Shown here: positions 1 through 6,829 of the stretch, piece after piece | Numbering within the stretch: the stretch's first letter is position 1 | How the letters are laid out: each line of letters starts with the position of its first letter | NCBI GenBank assembly: GCA_030681795.1 | Contig: JAUXRG010000091.1 | Location: 1 to 62,065 of the forward strand | From: Rubrivivax sp. | GTDB lineage: Bacteria; Pseudomonadota; Gammaproteobacteria; Burkholderiales; Burkholderiaceae_C | DNA: 62,065 nucleotides | Direction of reading: 5' to 3' | Translations under genes and position numbers: made by a program | The notes under the pieces: model-generated | What the model was told of the DNA's origin: nothing | Database searches by the model: none | What the model saw: only the letters and a program-made list of their open reading frames with translations

Positions 1-327
1 CTCGAAGCCCGGCGTGATCGGCGTGGCAAGCTCGACGCTCAAGGCCTTGGCGCGGGCAATCACTTCCTGCGGATCGGAAATGTCGGCCGGGGTGATCTTG
101 TTGACCACATCCACCGCCGCATAGCCCAGCATGCGCTCGGCGCCGACGTTGAAGATCTGGATCACACCCGTCGCGTCAGTGGCGATGCTGGAGAAATTGG
201 CGCTGTTGAAAATCGCGCTCTGCAAGGCCCCTGTCTTGAGCAAGGCCTCCTGGCGTTGCACTTCGGTGACGCGGTCCGCCCCGCCGGCATCGTCGGAAAC
301 GCGGGCATCGCTTCCGGCATCGGGCAT
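1..327 (-). CDS. PAS-domain signalling protein, N-terminal part (runs off the left edge)
   Basis: A reading frame opens at ATG 327, preceded by GGAGAT about 6 nt upstream, and continues past base 1 without a stop, giving about 109 residues. After some 30 polar residues comes a PAS segment: the stretch IFNSANFSSIATDATGVIQ is followed by FNVGAERMLGY and then by ITPADISDP. This is the usual PAS core, in which the domain senses a ligand or redox state, and it is typical of hybrid histidine kinases and diguanylate cyclases in Burkholderiales. The output domain lies outside the window, so kinase, GGDEF/EAL and chemoreceptor are all possible. If the tRNA-His island is removed, this gene lies next to the tRNA. 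Confidence 0.65.
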   Translation of the reverse strand, partial: MPDAGSDARVSDDAGGADRVTEVQRQEALLKTGALQSAIFNSANFSSIATDATGVIQIFNVGAERMLGYAAVDVVNKITPADISDPQEVIARAKALSVELATPITPGFE

Positions 328-775
328 GGCAGATCTCCGTGGACAGCGAACAACGGCCCTGACAGCGACCTGCGCCTGTCGAGCCGGCGGGACAACGGCG
401 CGACCCTCGGTTTCGGGTCGGCACGCGCTGTTCTGCGAGGCAAGTCCTCGATGCTCTCGGACTTGCCGCCTGGCGTCTGTACGTTGGCGCACACAAGGCG
501 CGAGGCGCTTGCCCACCCCATCGAGCGCGGTGAACGGCGCCTGCGTGTACGCCCGCGCACTCCCTGAGCGCAGGCCTGAGGGCCTCACACGCTCGCCGGT
601 GCTGCGACGTTCGCGCCGCCGAGGAACAGGCGCTCGATGTTCGGGTCGGCCAGCTGACCTTGCCCCTGGAGTGCCTGCGGAAGTTCCTGCGCAGGTCCGA
701 CAAGCTGGCGGCGTCACGGCTGCTTACCCTGATCGGCCAGCGATTCCCCTTGCATCAAGCAAGCTCGACGGCCTA

Positions 776-801
776 ATCGTGCACCCACATCGTGCACCCA
801 C
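776..801. repeat. Perfect 13-bp tandem duplication
   Basis: The unit ATCGTGCACCCAC occurs twice head to tail at 776-788 and 789-801, about 40 bp outside the distal att copy. It could be a slippage event or part of a protein-binding site; nothing here decides between these. Confidence 0.7.
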
Positions 802-840
802 GGGAGTTGAAAGTCGTGGATCTATGAGGGGTTTCAGAAC

Positions 841-860
841 TGGGGTGGCTGATGGGACTC
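841..860. repeat. Distal attachment-site copy (tRNA-His 3' end)
   Basis: TGGGGTGGCTGATGGGACTC is identical over 20 bases to 6726-6745, the last 20 nt (CCA, acceptor 3' strand, part of the T arm) of the tRNA-His gene. Homology stops directly after it. A lone tRNA 3' end with no rest of a tRNA, in the same orientation as the intact gene, is what integrase-mediated insertion leaves at the far end of an element. Confidence 0.85.
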
Positions 861-1068
861 AAAGTGGCGGCGTAAGTTCTTGTCTCCATTGAGAAAACAG
901 ACTGGGCACACGGCGCTGTTCCCCCGCCTGTTCCCCCACTCTGCACACGCAACAAAGAGACATCGAACCCATGACATTCTGCGCCGTCCCAGGCCATGCG
1001 GCAACGTCTCATCCAGCACTACCTTGCACGGGAGACAGTTTGCCCTCGTCATGCTAAGCTCACCATAT

Positions 1069-1083
1069 TGACCATTACGGTCA
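1069..1083. promoter_or_regulatory. Inverted repeat, probable Phd-type operator
   Basis: TGACC-ATTAC-GGTCA is a perfect 5-bp inverted repeat 12 nt upstream of the antitoxin ATG, directly before the GGGAG ribosome site. Phd/YefM antitoxins repress their own operons by binding short palindromes at the promoter, so this is the best candidate operator. Confidence 0.5.
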
Positions 1084-1095
1084 TGGGAGTTCACC

Positions 1096-1500
1096 ATGAT
1101 CACCGAAACCAGCGCCGTCGCCTTCCGTCAGAACCTGGGCGAGATGCTCAACATCGTCCAGTACCGCAACGACAGCGTCCTGATCAAGAAGGACGGCAAG
1201 CCCGTCGCGGCCCTCATCGACGCGCGTCTGTTCGAACGCATCCGGCGCATGCAGGAGCGCTTCGATGCGCTGTGCGATCGCCTCGAGCAGACCTACGTCG
1301 GTGTGCCTGCAGACGAAGCGCAGGCCGAGATCGAGCGTGCGACCTCCCGCGCGCGCGTTGAGACCGCCCAGGCCTGGCGCGCTGCCGGCCGCCTGCCCAC
1401 CGAGCGCACCAAGCGCGTGGCAAAGCCGGCAAGCCCTGCCACGAAGGCCACCCATGCCAGCCGCTCGAAGGTGGTGGCAAAGACCAAGACAGCGCGCTGA
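1096..1500 (+). CDS. Type II antitoxin, Phd/YefM family
   Basis: This 134-residue protein begins MITETSAVAFRQNLGEMLN and continues with VLIKKDGKPVAALID, the Phd/YefM fold: an N-terminal DNA-binding dimerisation domain with the conserved KDGKPVA strand. The C-terminal half is long and Lys/Ala/Thr-rich, likely a flexible tail that wraps the toxin and is degraded by a cellular protease. The ATG has GGGAG 6-10 nt upstream. The PIN toxin follows after 8 nt, so the two should be co-transcribed. It would neutralise the PIN nuclease and autorepress through the palindrome at 1069-1083. Family assignment is secure from the N-terminus; the pairing rests on adjacency. Confidence 0.85.
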   Translation: MITETSAVAFRQNLGEMLNIVQYRNDSVLIKKDGKPVAALIDARLFERIRRMQERFDALCDRLEQTYVGVPADEAQAEIERATSRARVETAQAWRAAGRLPTERTKRVAKPASPATKATHASRSKVVAKTKTAR

Positions 1501-1508
1501 GCACCGGC

Positions 1509-1931
1509 ATGCGACTGGTGCTCGACACCAATGTGCTGGTTTCGGGCCTGCTGTTTCCGGGCGGCCCGCCTTCGCGCCTGGTCAAGGCGTGGCGCGCCGG
1601 AGCCTTCGACCTGGTGATCTCCGACTTCGTGATCGACGAACTGACGCGAACCTGGGCGCACCTGGCTCCCAGGCTGAAGGCATCACCCGACGATCTGGCC
1701 GACTTCGTCGACACGATTGGCGTGCGGGCCGAGTTGATGCGCATTGATGCGGCCATGCTCGCGCAGGCCAGCACGGCCGGGTTGCGTGACCCGAACGATT
1801 TGCCCGTCCTGGCACTGCTCATCGGCTCGGGCGCCGACCACCTTGTCACCGGTGACAAGGACCTGCTGGCCCTGGCCGACACCTACCCCATCCTGACGCC
1901 CGCGGAATTCGCGGAGCGGTTCGTGCCATGA
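1509..1931 (+). CDS. PIN-domain ribonuclease toxin (COG1569 type)
   Basis: The protein is 140 residues and opens MRLVLDTNVLVSGLLFPGGP, the classic first strand of a PIN nuclease. The acidic residues expected to bind Mg2+/Mn2+ are all visible: D6, E44 (in VIDELTR), D97 (in RDPNDLPVL) and D116 (in VTGDKDLL). Family members cleave RNA and arrest growth unless held by the cognate antitoxin. Length and motif order match the family annotated as putative toxin-antitoxin toxin component, PIN family. It lies 8 nt after the Phd-type antitoxin. No catalytic residue is missing, so the toxin is probably functional. Confidence 0.85.
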   Translation: MRLVLDTNVLVSGLLFPGGPPSRLVKAWRAGAFDLVISDFVIDELTRTWAHLAPRLKASPDDLADFVDTIGVRAELMRIDAAMLAQASTAGLRDPNDLPVLALLIGSGADHLVTGDKDLLALADTYPILTPAEFAERFVP

Positions 1932-1994
1932 GCTGACACGACCGGTCCGTGGGCGCCGGCACCGAGGCACGGGCACCCACGTCAAAATCGGGCC

Positions 1995-3350
1995 ATGTCA
2001 CCCACGCCCCCACACACGAACATCTCGCCCCTGCGCCCGCGCGACCACGAAGACGCCGCGCGCGTGGCGATCTCCTGGCTTGCAGAACGCCATCGCAAGG
2101 GTTGGCGAAAGGCCTTCGAGGACCTGCTGGACGATTGGCGGCCCGAAGGGCCCGAAGACGGCTGGCAGCTGGACGAAGACGGCATGACCATGGTCTCGAT
2201 CAACGCCGGCGAGTGGCTGATCGCCCGCGGACAGATCCACGCCCGCGGCGGGCTGCGAGAGATCAACAGCTACCTGCTCGGCCACGACGGCCCCTACCTG
2301 ACCCCGGGTCAGAAGGCCTGGATCACTCAGCTGCGCGAGCGGCCGCTGTGCCTGTACCGGGTGACCGACGTCCGATCTGGCGAAGGACTGACGCTGGTCG
2401 ATGAGTTGGACGCCCAGGCCGAGCCGCAGGCGGTGCGCGAACGCAGCGGCAGCCTCAGCGCCAAGCCGGGCATGTTGATGGGCGCGCGCATCATGCAGGT
2501 GGGTGATGCCGCGGACGGGCACCAGGAACTCTCGGGCGCGATCTACCCTTTCGGCAAGCTGCGCGAGACGCAGGTGCTCGCGCAGGTGCGCCAGGCGCTG
2601 GCCGGTGCCGCGGCCTTGAAGCTCCATGCCGAGAACACGCGGGACCTGGCCGAGATCGAAGTCGCCCGCGCCTGGATGGCTCAATGGTTCGAGCCGGCAC
2701 CGCTGCCGCAGATCCGCGACGCGGCCACCGGCGACGCGATGCTGCTGGTGACCGACCACTACCGCGTTCGCGATGCGGTGGCGCTCGCCGCCGCGCTGGC
2801 GGCGCAGCCCGACGTCAGCGGCGACGCGCAGCAGAGCTGGCACCGCGAGACGCGGGGCGGCGACGGCCAGCTGCGCAGTCTGGCTGCCATCAACCCCGGC
2901 CGCGAGGCCGACCGCATCGAGGTGTTCTACCGCACGCAGCGGCTGGCCGACGAGGGCCGCACCTGGTTCGAGGCACTGGCCAGGTCGGCGGTGCAGCACC
3001 TGACGCGGGAGATCACCGACCCGGCCGGCAGCCTGGCGCGCGCGAGCGCGGCCAGCGACGTCGACGCGCCGACGTCAGCAGCATCGCCCGCCTCCGGCCT
3101 GCCGCCCGAAGTGCTGGCACAAGCCCTCGAGCAGTTCATCCATCGCCACTACGCCCACTGGTGTGACGAAACCATCCCGGCGCTGGGCGGGCTCACGCCG
3201 CGCCAGGCCATCACCACGTCCACAGGGCTCGAGCGCGTCAAGGGCTTGTTGCGCGAGTACGAGGACGGCGAACGCCGCCAGTGCGCCGCACAGGGCCGGC
3301 CGGCGGTGTCCTACCAGTTCCTGTGGGACGCGCTGGGGATCTCGAGATGA
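1995..3350 (+). CDS. Unknown protein with DUF2384/MbcA-like C-terminus (cassette gene 1)
   Basis: This 451-residue protein is cytoplasmic-looking, with no signal peptide or membrane segment. The first 60 residues are charged and Trp-rich. A middle part contains a recurring kind of segment (LTPGQKAWITQLRERPLCLY, then GLTLVDEL and VRERSGSLS) known to me from proteins that carry SEC-C or DUF2384 parts. Residues about 370-420 (HRHYAHWCDETIPALGGLTP, then RQAI and RVKGLLREYE) resemble the Xre/MbcA/ParS toxin-binding domain, where a Trp and the ALGG-TPR core are typical. A -10-like CAAAAT lies 6 nt before the ATG and there is no clear ribosome site. It overlaps the next gene by ATGA. Function is unknown; a toxin-antitoxin or defence role is only a guess. 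Confidence 0.6.
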   Translation: MSPTPPHTNISPLRPRDHEDAARVAISWLAERHRKGWRKAFEDLLDDWRPEGPEDGWQLDEDGMTMVSINAGEWLIARGQIHARGGLREINSYLLGHDGPYLTPGQKAWITQLRERPLCLYRVTDVRSGEGLTLVDELDAQAEPQAVRERSGSLSAKPGMLMGARIMQVGDAADGHQELSGAIYPFGKLRETQVLAQVRQALAGAAALKLHAENTRDLAEIEVARAWMAQWFEPAPLPQIRDAATGDAMLLVTDHYRVRDAVALAAALAAQPDVSGDAQQSWHRETRGGDGQLRSLAAINPGREADRIEVFYRTQRLADEGRTWFEALARSAVQHLTREITDPAGSLARASAASDVDAPTSAASPASGLPPEVLAQALEQFIHRHYAHWCDETIPALGGLTPRQAITTSTGLERVKGLLREYEDGERRQCAAQGRPAVSYQFLWDALGISR

Positions 3351-3838
3351 ATCCACCCGATGGCCATGAAGGCGACGGCGGCACCGCACTCCGCGCGCTG
3401 GTCATCGACCTGGACGAACTCTGCTGGGCCCTGAACTCGCGTGACCCACTGGGGCAGAGCAGCCACTGGCTGAACCTCGAATCCGGCGAGCTGTTGTTCG
3501 TGGCCGAATCGGATACGCTGGACGAAGCCATCGAGGATCCGCGCGACGACGAGCGCTGGCTGCGCATCGAGGCCGTCGAGTCGTCGGACGCCTTCCGCAT
3601 CATGGAGGACTTCGTCGACCAGTGCGACGACCTGCGGCTGGGCCGGGCCCTGGCGCAGGCGCTGCAGCAGCGCAAGCCCTTCCGTCGCTTCAAGGACACG
3701 CTGGCCGAGCACCCTGCGCAGCGCGAGGCCTGGTTCGCCTTCGAGGGCCAGGCGATGGAGGCCATCGCGCGACGATGGTGCGAAGACCACGGCATCACGC
3801 CCACGTGGGTGATACATCGACTGCCGCCTTCGTCCTGA
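3347..3838 (+). CDS. UPF0158 family protein (cassette gene 2)
   Basis: The ATG overlaps the stop of the preceding gene (ATGA), so translation is probably coupled. The 163-residue protein has the two hallmarks of UPF0158: an early strand pair in which a residue pattern like WLNLESGELLFV follows a short helix, and a later block with DAFRIMEDFVDQ followed by KPFRRFKDTLAEHPAQREAW. It then ends with an aromatic helix FEGQAMEAIARRWCEDHGI. The biochemical function of UPF0158 is not established. It lies between the DUF2384-like protein and an unrecognised protein, with which it forms a compact three-gene unit inside the tRNA-His island. Family call is good; role unknown. Confidence 0.7.
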   Translation: MNPPDGHEGDGGTALRALVIDLDELCWALNSRDPLGQSSHWLNLESGELLFVAESDTLDEAIEDPRDDERWLRIEAVESSDAFRIMEDFVDQCDDLRLGRALAQALQQRKPFRRFKDTLAEHPAQREAWFAFEGQAMEAIARRWCEDHGITPTWVIHRLPPSS

Positions 3839-3841
3839 GCC

Positions 3842-4732
3842 ATGCACCGGCAACTCGACATCTTCGACGACAGCCGTGACGTGGCTCTGCGCAACGACCT
3901 GGCGCAGGCCCTGCTCGACGGCGACCAAGTCACTGCGCGAAGCATCGCCAACACGCTGCAGGCCGAGTTCGGCGCCGACCCCGTGCTGGCACCGGCCGCC
4001 GCGCTGATCGAACACCATCATTGGCGGCAGTCCCTGGACGCAAACGGCCACCTCGACGTGGCCACGGTTCTCGACGCACGCCATCGCCTCGACGGCCCCG
4101 TGGCACCGGCGGCTATCGCTGTATTCGGCGCGCACGCGGCTCCGGCCTGGCTGGCCGGCCAGTGGCGCTGGCTGGCCGGGCAGGCAAGTGCCATCGGCTG
4201 GCATCCGGCCCATGCCGAAGCTCACGCCGCTGCGCTGTACCTTCGCGGCCAAGCCTGGCCGCAGGCGGCCGAAGCGGTGGCGCGCATCGACTCGTGGCGC
4301 CGCATCCCGGTGCCGCTGCTGTGGATGACACAGGCACGCTGGCGCGGCGACGGTGCGGATGCGGCGTGGCCGCTGCTGGCCGAAGCGCTCTGGCTGGCCC
4401 CGGCCCGGGCCGCAGCGTTGCTGCCGGCGCTGGCCGACACGCACCTCGACCGACTCGTCGCGCGCTTCGAGGAACGCTTCGACCCGACCGCCGCATCCGG
4501 TGCCGACTGGGCCTGGCTGCCTGCCTTCGCGCTGGTCGACCAGCCGCTGCTGGCCGGCCCGCTCTCGCCCGCCACTCCATCCACGGAGACAGCATCGGGC
4601 GAGGGTTTCACAGTCGTGATGGCGTTGCTGCGGCTGGAGCGCCAAGGGCGGCACCACGAGATCGTCGCGCACCGCGCCCGCTTGCGGACACTTTCGGCGA
4701 CTCTCTTTGCAGCCTACATGGCCACGCGCTGA
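3842..4732 (+). CDS. Unknown helical protein (cassette gene 3)
   Basis: I do not recognise this 296-residue protein. It starts MHRQLDIFDDSRDVALRNDL only 3 nt after the UPF0158 stop, so it is almost certainly translated from the same message. The sequence is very rich in Ala, Leu, Trp and His, with successive short helices (for example ALYLRGQAWPQAAEAVARI and AWPLLAEALWLAPARAAALL) that look like an irregular TPR-like alpha-helical repeat. There is no signal peptide or clear membrane helix. An alpha-solenoid scaffold or interaction partner for the other two cassette proteins is the simplest inference, but no catalytic motif is visible. Confidence 0.6.
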   Translation: MHRQLDIFDDSRDVALRNDLAQALLDGDQVTARSIANTLQAEFGADPVLAPAAALIEHHHWRQSLDANGHLDVATVLDARHRLDGPVAPAAIAVFGAHAAPAWLAGQWRWLAGQASAIGWHPAHAEAHAAALYLRGQAWPQAAEAVARIDSWRRIPVPLLWMTQARWRGDGADAAWPLLAEALWLAPARAAALLPALADTHLDRLVARFEERFDPTAASGADWAWLPAFALVDQPLLAGPLSPATPSTETASGEGFTVVMALLRLERQGRHHEIVAHRARLRTLSATLFAAYMATR

Positions 4733-4773
4733 ACGCCGGCGACTTGGCGGGTTAGAGAACAGCGGCCAGCGCT

Positions 4774-5070
4774 TCAGTTGTGCAGCGACTTCAATGCCAC
4801 CTCGGGCGCCGTGGACACGATCTCGAGCAGCGCCGCCGACGGGCCCGTGGGGTTGCGCCGGTGCTGCTCCCAGTTCTGCAGCGTCTTCACGCTCACCCGC
4901 ATGAGCTTGGCGAAGTCGCCTTGCGACAAGCCCGTCTGCTCTCTCACGGCCTTGGCATCCCGGGCCGTCAACTCGAAGCGCCTGGACGGCTTGGCGCGCC
5001 CCTTCGAGATGGCCTTCGCTTCTTTGAGGCTGCCCACGAGTTCTTCAAACAACGTCTTGTCCATGTTCAC
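4774..5070 (-). CDS. HigA/NadS-type helix-turn-helix antitoxin
   Basis: A protein of 98 residues from GTG 5070, or 96 from ATG 5064. The C-terminal 60 residues form an Xre-type helix-turn-helix (TARDAKAVREQTGLSQGDFA, then KLMRVSVKTLQNWEQHRRNP), as in NadS/HigA antitoxins that bind DNA and a RelE/HigB-type toxin. The GTG start overlaps the toxin remnant's TGA, the usual toxin-first order of this class. Because the toxin is broken, this antitoxin is now an orphan: it may still repress the palindrome at 5272-5290 or cross-neutralise a related toxin elsewhere. The reading frame itself is intact. Confidence 0.8.
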   Translation of the reverse strand: MNMDKTLFEELVGSLKEAKAISKGRAKPSRRFELTARDAKAVREQTGLSQGDFAKLMRVSVKTLQNWEQHRRNPTGPSAALLEIVSTAPEVALKSLHN

Positions 5071-5261
5071 AGCTCCTTGGTCAGGCGGCGCTTGCGCCTG
5101 CCCTGCGCCGCATGGCGAACCTTGCGGATACCGCCACCTCCCTTGATGAGATTCCCGCTCTCGGGATCTTCGGCCAGCTTGTTCTGAAGTCCGAGGTACT
5201 CCTCGTCACTCAGGAACTCCTACACCTGGCGCGTAGACGGTGGTGTCTCGATGAACTCCAT
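5067..5261 (-). pseudogene. Broken RelE/HigB-type toxin
   Basis: From ATG 5261 on the minus strand the frame reads MEFIETPPSTRQV, then an in-frame amber codon, then EFLSDEEYLGLQNKLAEDPE and IKGGGGIRKVRHAAQGRRKR, then directly LTKEL and the TGA at 5067. This matches the N-terminal half of HigB/RelE-like toxins that pair with NadS-type antitoxins, in which GRGKRGG is normally followed by RVIYYY and about 40 more residues. Two lesions are therefore visible: a nonsense mutation at codon 14, and loss of the catalytic C-terminal half joined to the last few codons. The stop still overlaps the antitoxin start, so antitoxin translation may remain coupled. Confidence 0.75.
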
Positions 5262-5271
5262 TGACCAACAG

Positions 5272-5290
5272 TATCCGCCAATGGCGGATA
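5272..5290. promoter_or_regulatory. 19-bp perfect palindrome, probable HigA operator
   Basis: TATCCGCCAATGGCGGATA is a perfect palindrome around one central base, 11 bp upstream of the toxin remnant's start and about 115 bp upstream of the integrase. Palindromes of the TATCCGC...GCGGATA kind are typical operators of HigBA-like modules. Its position also lets the orphan antitoxin influence the integrase promoter on the other strand. Confidence 0.65.
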
Positions 5291-5404
5291 GATCGAGGCA
5301 ACCTCTCCGCCTGGCGCCCCACCCGGGCGGATCGAGTCGGCATGACAAGGCCGTCAACCTGGCTCATCCTGAAGGCTTCAGCAGTCACACGCAGGGAGGA
5401 CCGC

Positions 5405-6646
5405 ATGGCCAGACAGGGTTCAGGCATCGAGGTGCGAGGCAATGCCATCCGCATCCAGTTCAGTATCAACGGTGACGTGGTACGACGCACGTTCAAGCGC
5501 GATGGCAGGCCGCAGGCGCCCACGCCCGAGAACCTCGCCGATGCGCACCGCCTGGCCGTGGAGATCCGCGAACGAATCAAGTCAGGCACGTTTCGCCAGT
5601 CAGAGTACTTCCCGGCCACCGGCAAGGATGGCAACGCATTGACCGTTGGCGAGCAACTCGATTCATGGATGGCTGTGCAACGCATCGAGCCGTCGACCGC
5701 TGCGAGCTACAGGTCGGCCATCCGCTTCTGGAAAGACGCGCCGTGCGACGACGACGGCGCCAAGCTTGGCGACCGTGCGCTTCACCGGCTGAAGCCCGGC
5801 CAGGTGTTGAAGGCGTTGACATTCCGCCCGGGCATCAATGCCAAGACCGTCAACAACTACGTGACGGTTCTTCGGCGCGCCATGGACCTGGCCGTTGCCA
5901 ACCACGCGATCGAAGACAACCTCGTGCGATTCGTCCGGCATCGCCGGCAACAACTGCCCTTCCCCGACCCGTTTTCACGCGACGAGGTCGAGGCCATCGT
6001 CGATTACATGGCCAGGGGGTTCCCGCCGGGTGTGGCGAACTTCGTCGAGTTCAAGTTCTTCACCGGTCTGCGGCCGTCCGAGGTCGCAGCGCTGCGCTGG
6101 AGCGATGTCGACCTTATGGCCGAGCGTGTTCACGTGCATCGAGCCATCGTGCAGGGCCAGGAGAAGAACACGACGAAGACAAACACCGCGCGCATGGTGC
6201 TGCTTAACAGCCGATCACTCGGCGCCCTGATGCGGCAACGCTCGTTGACCCAGCTCGCCGGCGACTTCGTGTTCGTCGATCCTCGCTACCGCACCCCGTG
6301 GCTCGACGAACGCGCTTTCCGGCGCAGCTACTGGACGCCGACGCTGACGGCGCTGGGGTTCCGGTACCGCAAGCCCTACAACACCCGCCACAGCTACGCG
6401 ACGATGATGCTGATGGCCAGCATGACGCCGGCCTTCTGCGCAGCGCAGCTCGGGCACTCGGTGGGGATGCTGCTGAGCACCTACGCGAAGTGGCTCGATG
6501 GCGCGCACAACGCGATGGAGATGAAGCGCCTGGAGGTAACGCTCGAACGGGATTTGTCCCCGAATTTGTCCCAAGATCAGCTACGCCGAAATAGCCCAAC
6601 CGGGCTCGAACGGCGAGGGAAGAGCCCGCTCGCGAGCATCAAATGA
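5405..6646 (+). CDS. int: Site-specific tyrosine integrase with DUF3596 arm-binding domain
   Basis: The ATG at 5405 is chosen because AGGGAGGA lies 5-12 nt upstream; the protein is 413 residues. Residues 1-70 (GSGIEVRGNAIRIQFSINGD, later SGTFRQSEYFP) match the DUF3596 arm-type DNA-binding domain. A SAM-like core-binding domain follows. The catalytic domain shows the first Arg in FFTGLRPSEVAALRW, the second Arg in PYNTRHSYATMM (where the usual His three residues before Arg is Tyr, as in many phage integrases), LGHS, and the nucleophile Tyr in STYAKWL. It should recombine the 3' end of tRNA-His, 80 bp downstream. No excisionase is visible. Confidence 0.92.
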   Translation: MARQGSGIEVRGNAIRIQFSINGDVVRRTFKRDGRPQAPTPENLADAHRLAVEIRERIKSGTFRQSEYFPATGKDGNALTVGEQLDSWMAVQRIEPSTAASYRSAIRFWKDAPCDDDGAKLGDRALHRLKPGQVLKALTFRPGINAKTVNNYVTVLRRAMDLAVANHAIEDNLVRFVRHRRQQLPFPDPFSRDEVEAIVDYMARGFPPGVANFVEFKFFTGLRPSEVAALRWSDVDLMAERVHVHRAIVQGQEKNTTKTNTARMVLLNSRSLGALMRQRSLTQLAGDFVFVDPRYRTPWLDERAFRRSYWTPTLTALGFRYRKPYNTRHSYATMMLMASMTPAFCAAQLGHSVGMLLSTYAKWLDGAHNAMEMKRLEVTLERDLSPNLSQDQLRRNSPTGLERRGKSPLASIK

Positions 6647-6725
6647 GTCGGCGGGAGCGCGCCGGCGAATTGTCCCAGGCGCCTCAATCAACAACGGTAA
6701 GTTATTGATTTAATTGAAGTTTTCT

Positions 6726-6745
6726 TGGGGTGGCTGATGGGACTC
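6726..6745. repeat. Proximal attachment-site copy within tRNA-His
   Basis: This is the partner of the 20-bp repeat at 841-860. It comprises the 3' CCA, the discriminator, the acceptor 3' strand and part of the T arm. The integrase stop is 79 bp away. Confidence 0.85.
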
Positions 6746-6802
6746 GAACCCACGACGACCAGAATCACAATCTGGGACTCTACCAACTGAGCTACAGCCA
6801 CC
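6726..6802 (-). tRNA. tRNA-His (GTG)
   Basis: The minus strand folds as a complete tRNA with acceptor GTGGCTG/CAGCCAC, an extra G-1 opposite C73 (the tRNA-His identity element), D arm AGCTCAGTTGGTAGAG, anticodon arm CCAGA-TTGTGAT-TCTGG giving GTG, T arm with GGTTCGAGTCC, and encoded CCA. Its last 20 nt are the att core of the 841-6745 island and were rebuilt by the element's end, so the gene remains functional. Confidence 0.97.
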
Positions 6803-6829
6803 GCCGAACTGGCAATTATAGGCGCTGGC

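Larger units (their letters stand above)
328..1095. other. Gene-poor region with an unassigned reading-frame remnant
   Basis: No full gene is convincing in these 768 bases. On the minus strand, about 35 codons ending at a TGA near 595 read plausibly (QELPQALQGQGQLADPNIER and onward), but a stop lies a few codons upstream of them, so this looks like the tail of a decayed gene of unknown family. Long plus-strand frames here are Arg/Ala/Pro-rich and look like shadows. The stretch also holds a 13-bp tandem duplication (776-801) and the distal att repeat of the tRNA-His island (841-860). Bases from about 861 onward are inside the island. Confidence 0.4.
841..6745. mobile_element. About 5.9-kb integrative island in the tRNA-His 3' end
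   Basis: The boundaries are 20-bp direct repeats of the tRNA-His 3' end at 841-860 and 6726-6745. A tyrosine integrase (5405-6646) reads toward the intact tRNA at the right end, the normal arrangement for elements that use a tRNA as attB. The cargo is a Phd/PIN toxin-antitoxin pair, three co-directional genes of unknown function, and a HigA/NadS-type antitoxin with a broken toxin. There is no excisionase, relaxase, replication or phage structural gene, so by itself this is a genomic islet that moved with helper functions or has been reduced. Excision should restore a single att copy. Confidence 0.8.

Noticed and set aside
131..892. 253-codon plus-strand frame at the left end
   Set aside because: It is antisense to the PAS gene for its first part, has random-looking composition, and crosses the att repeat.
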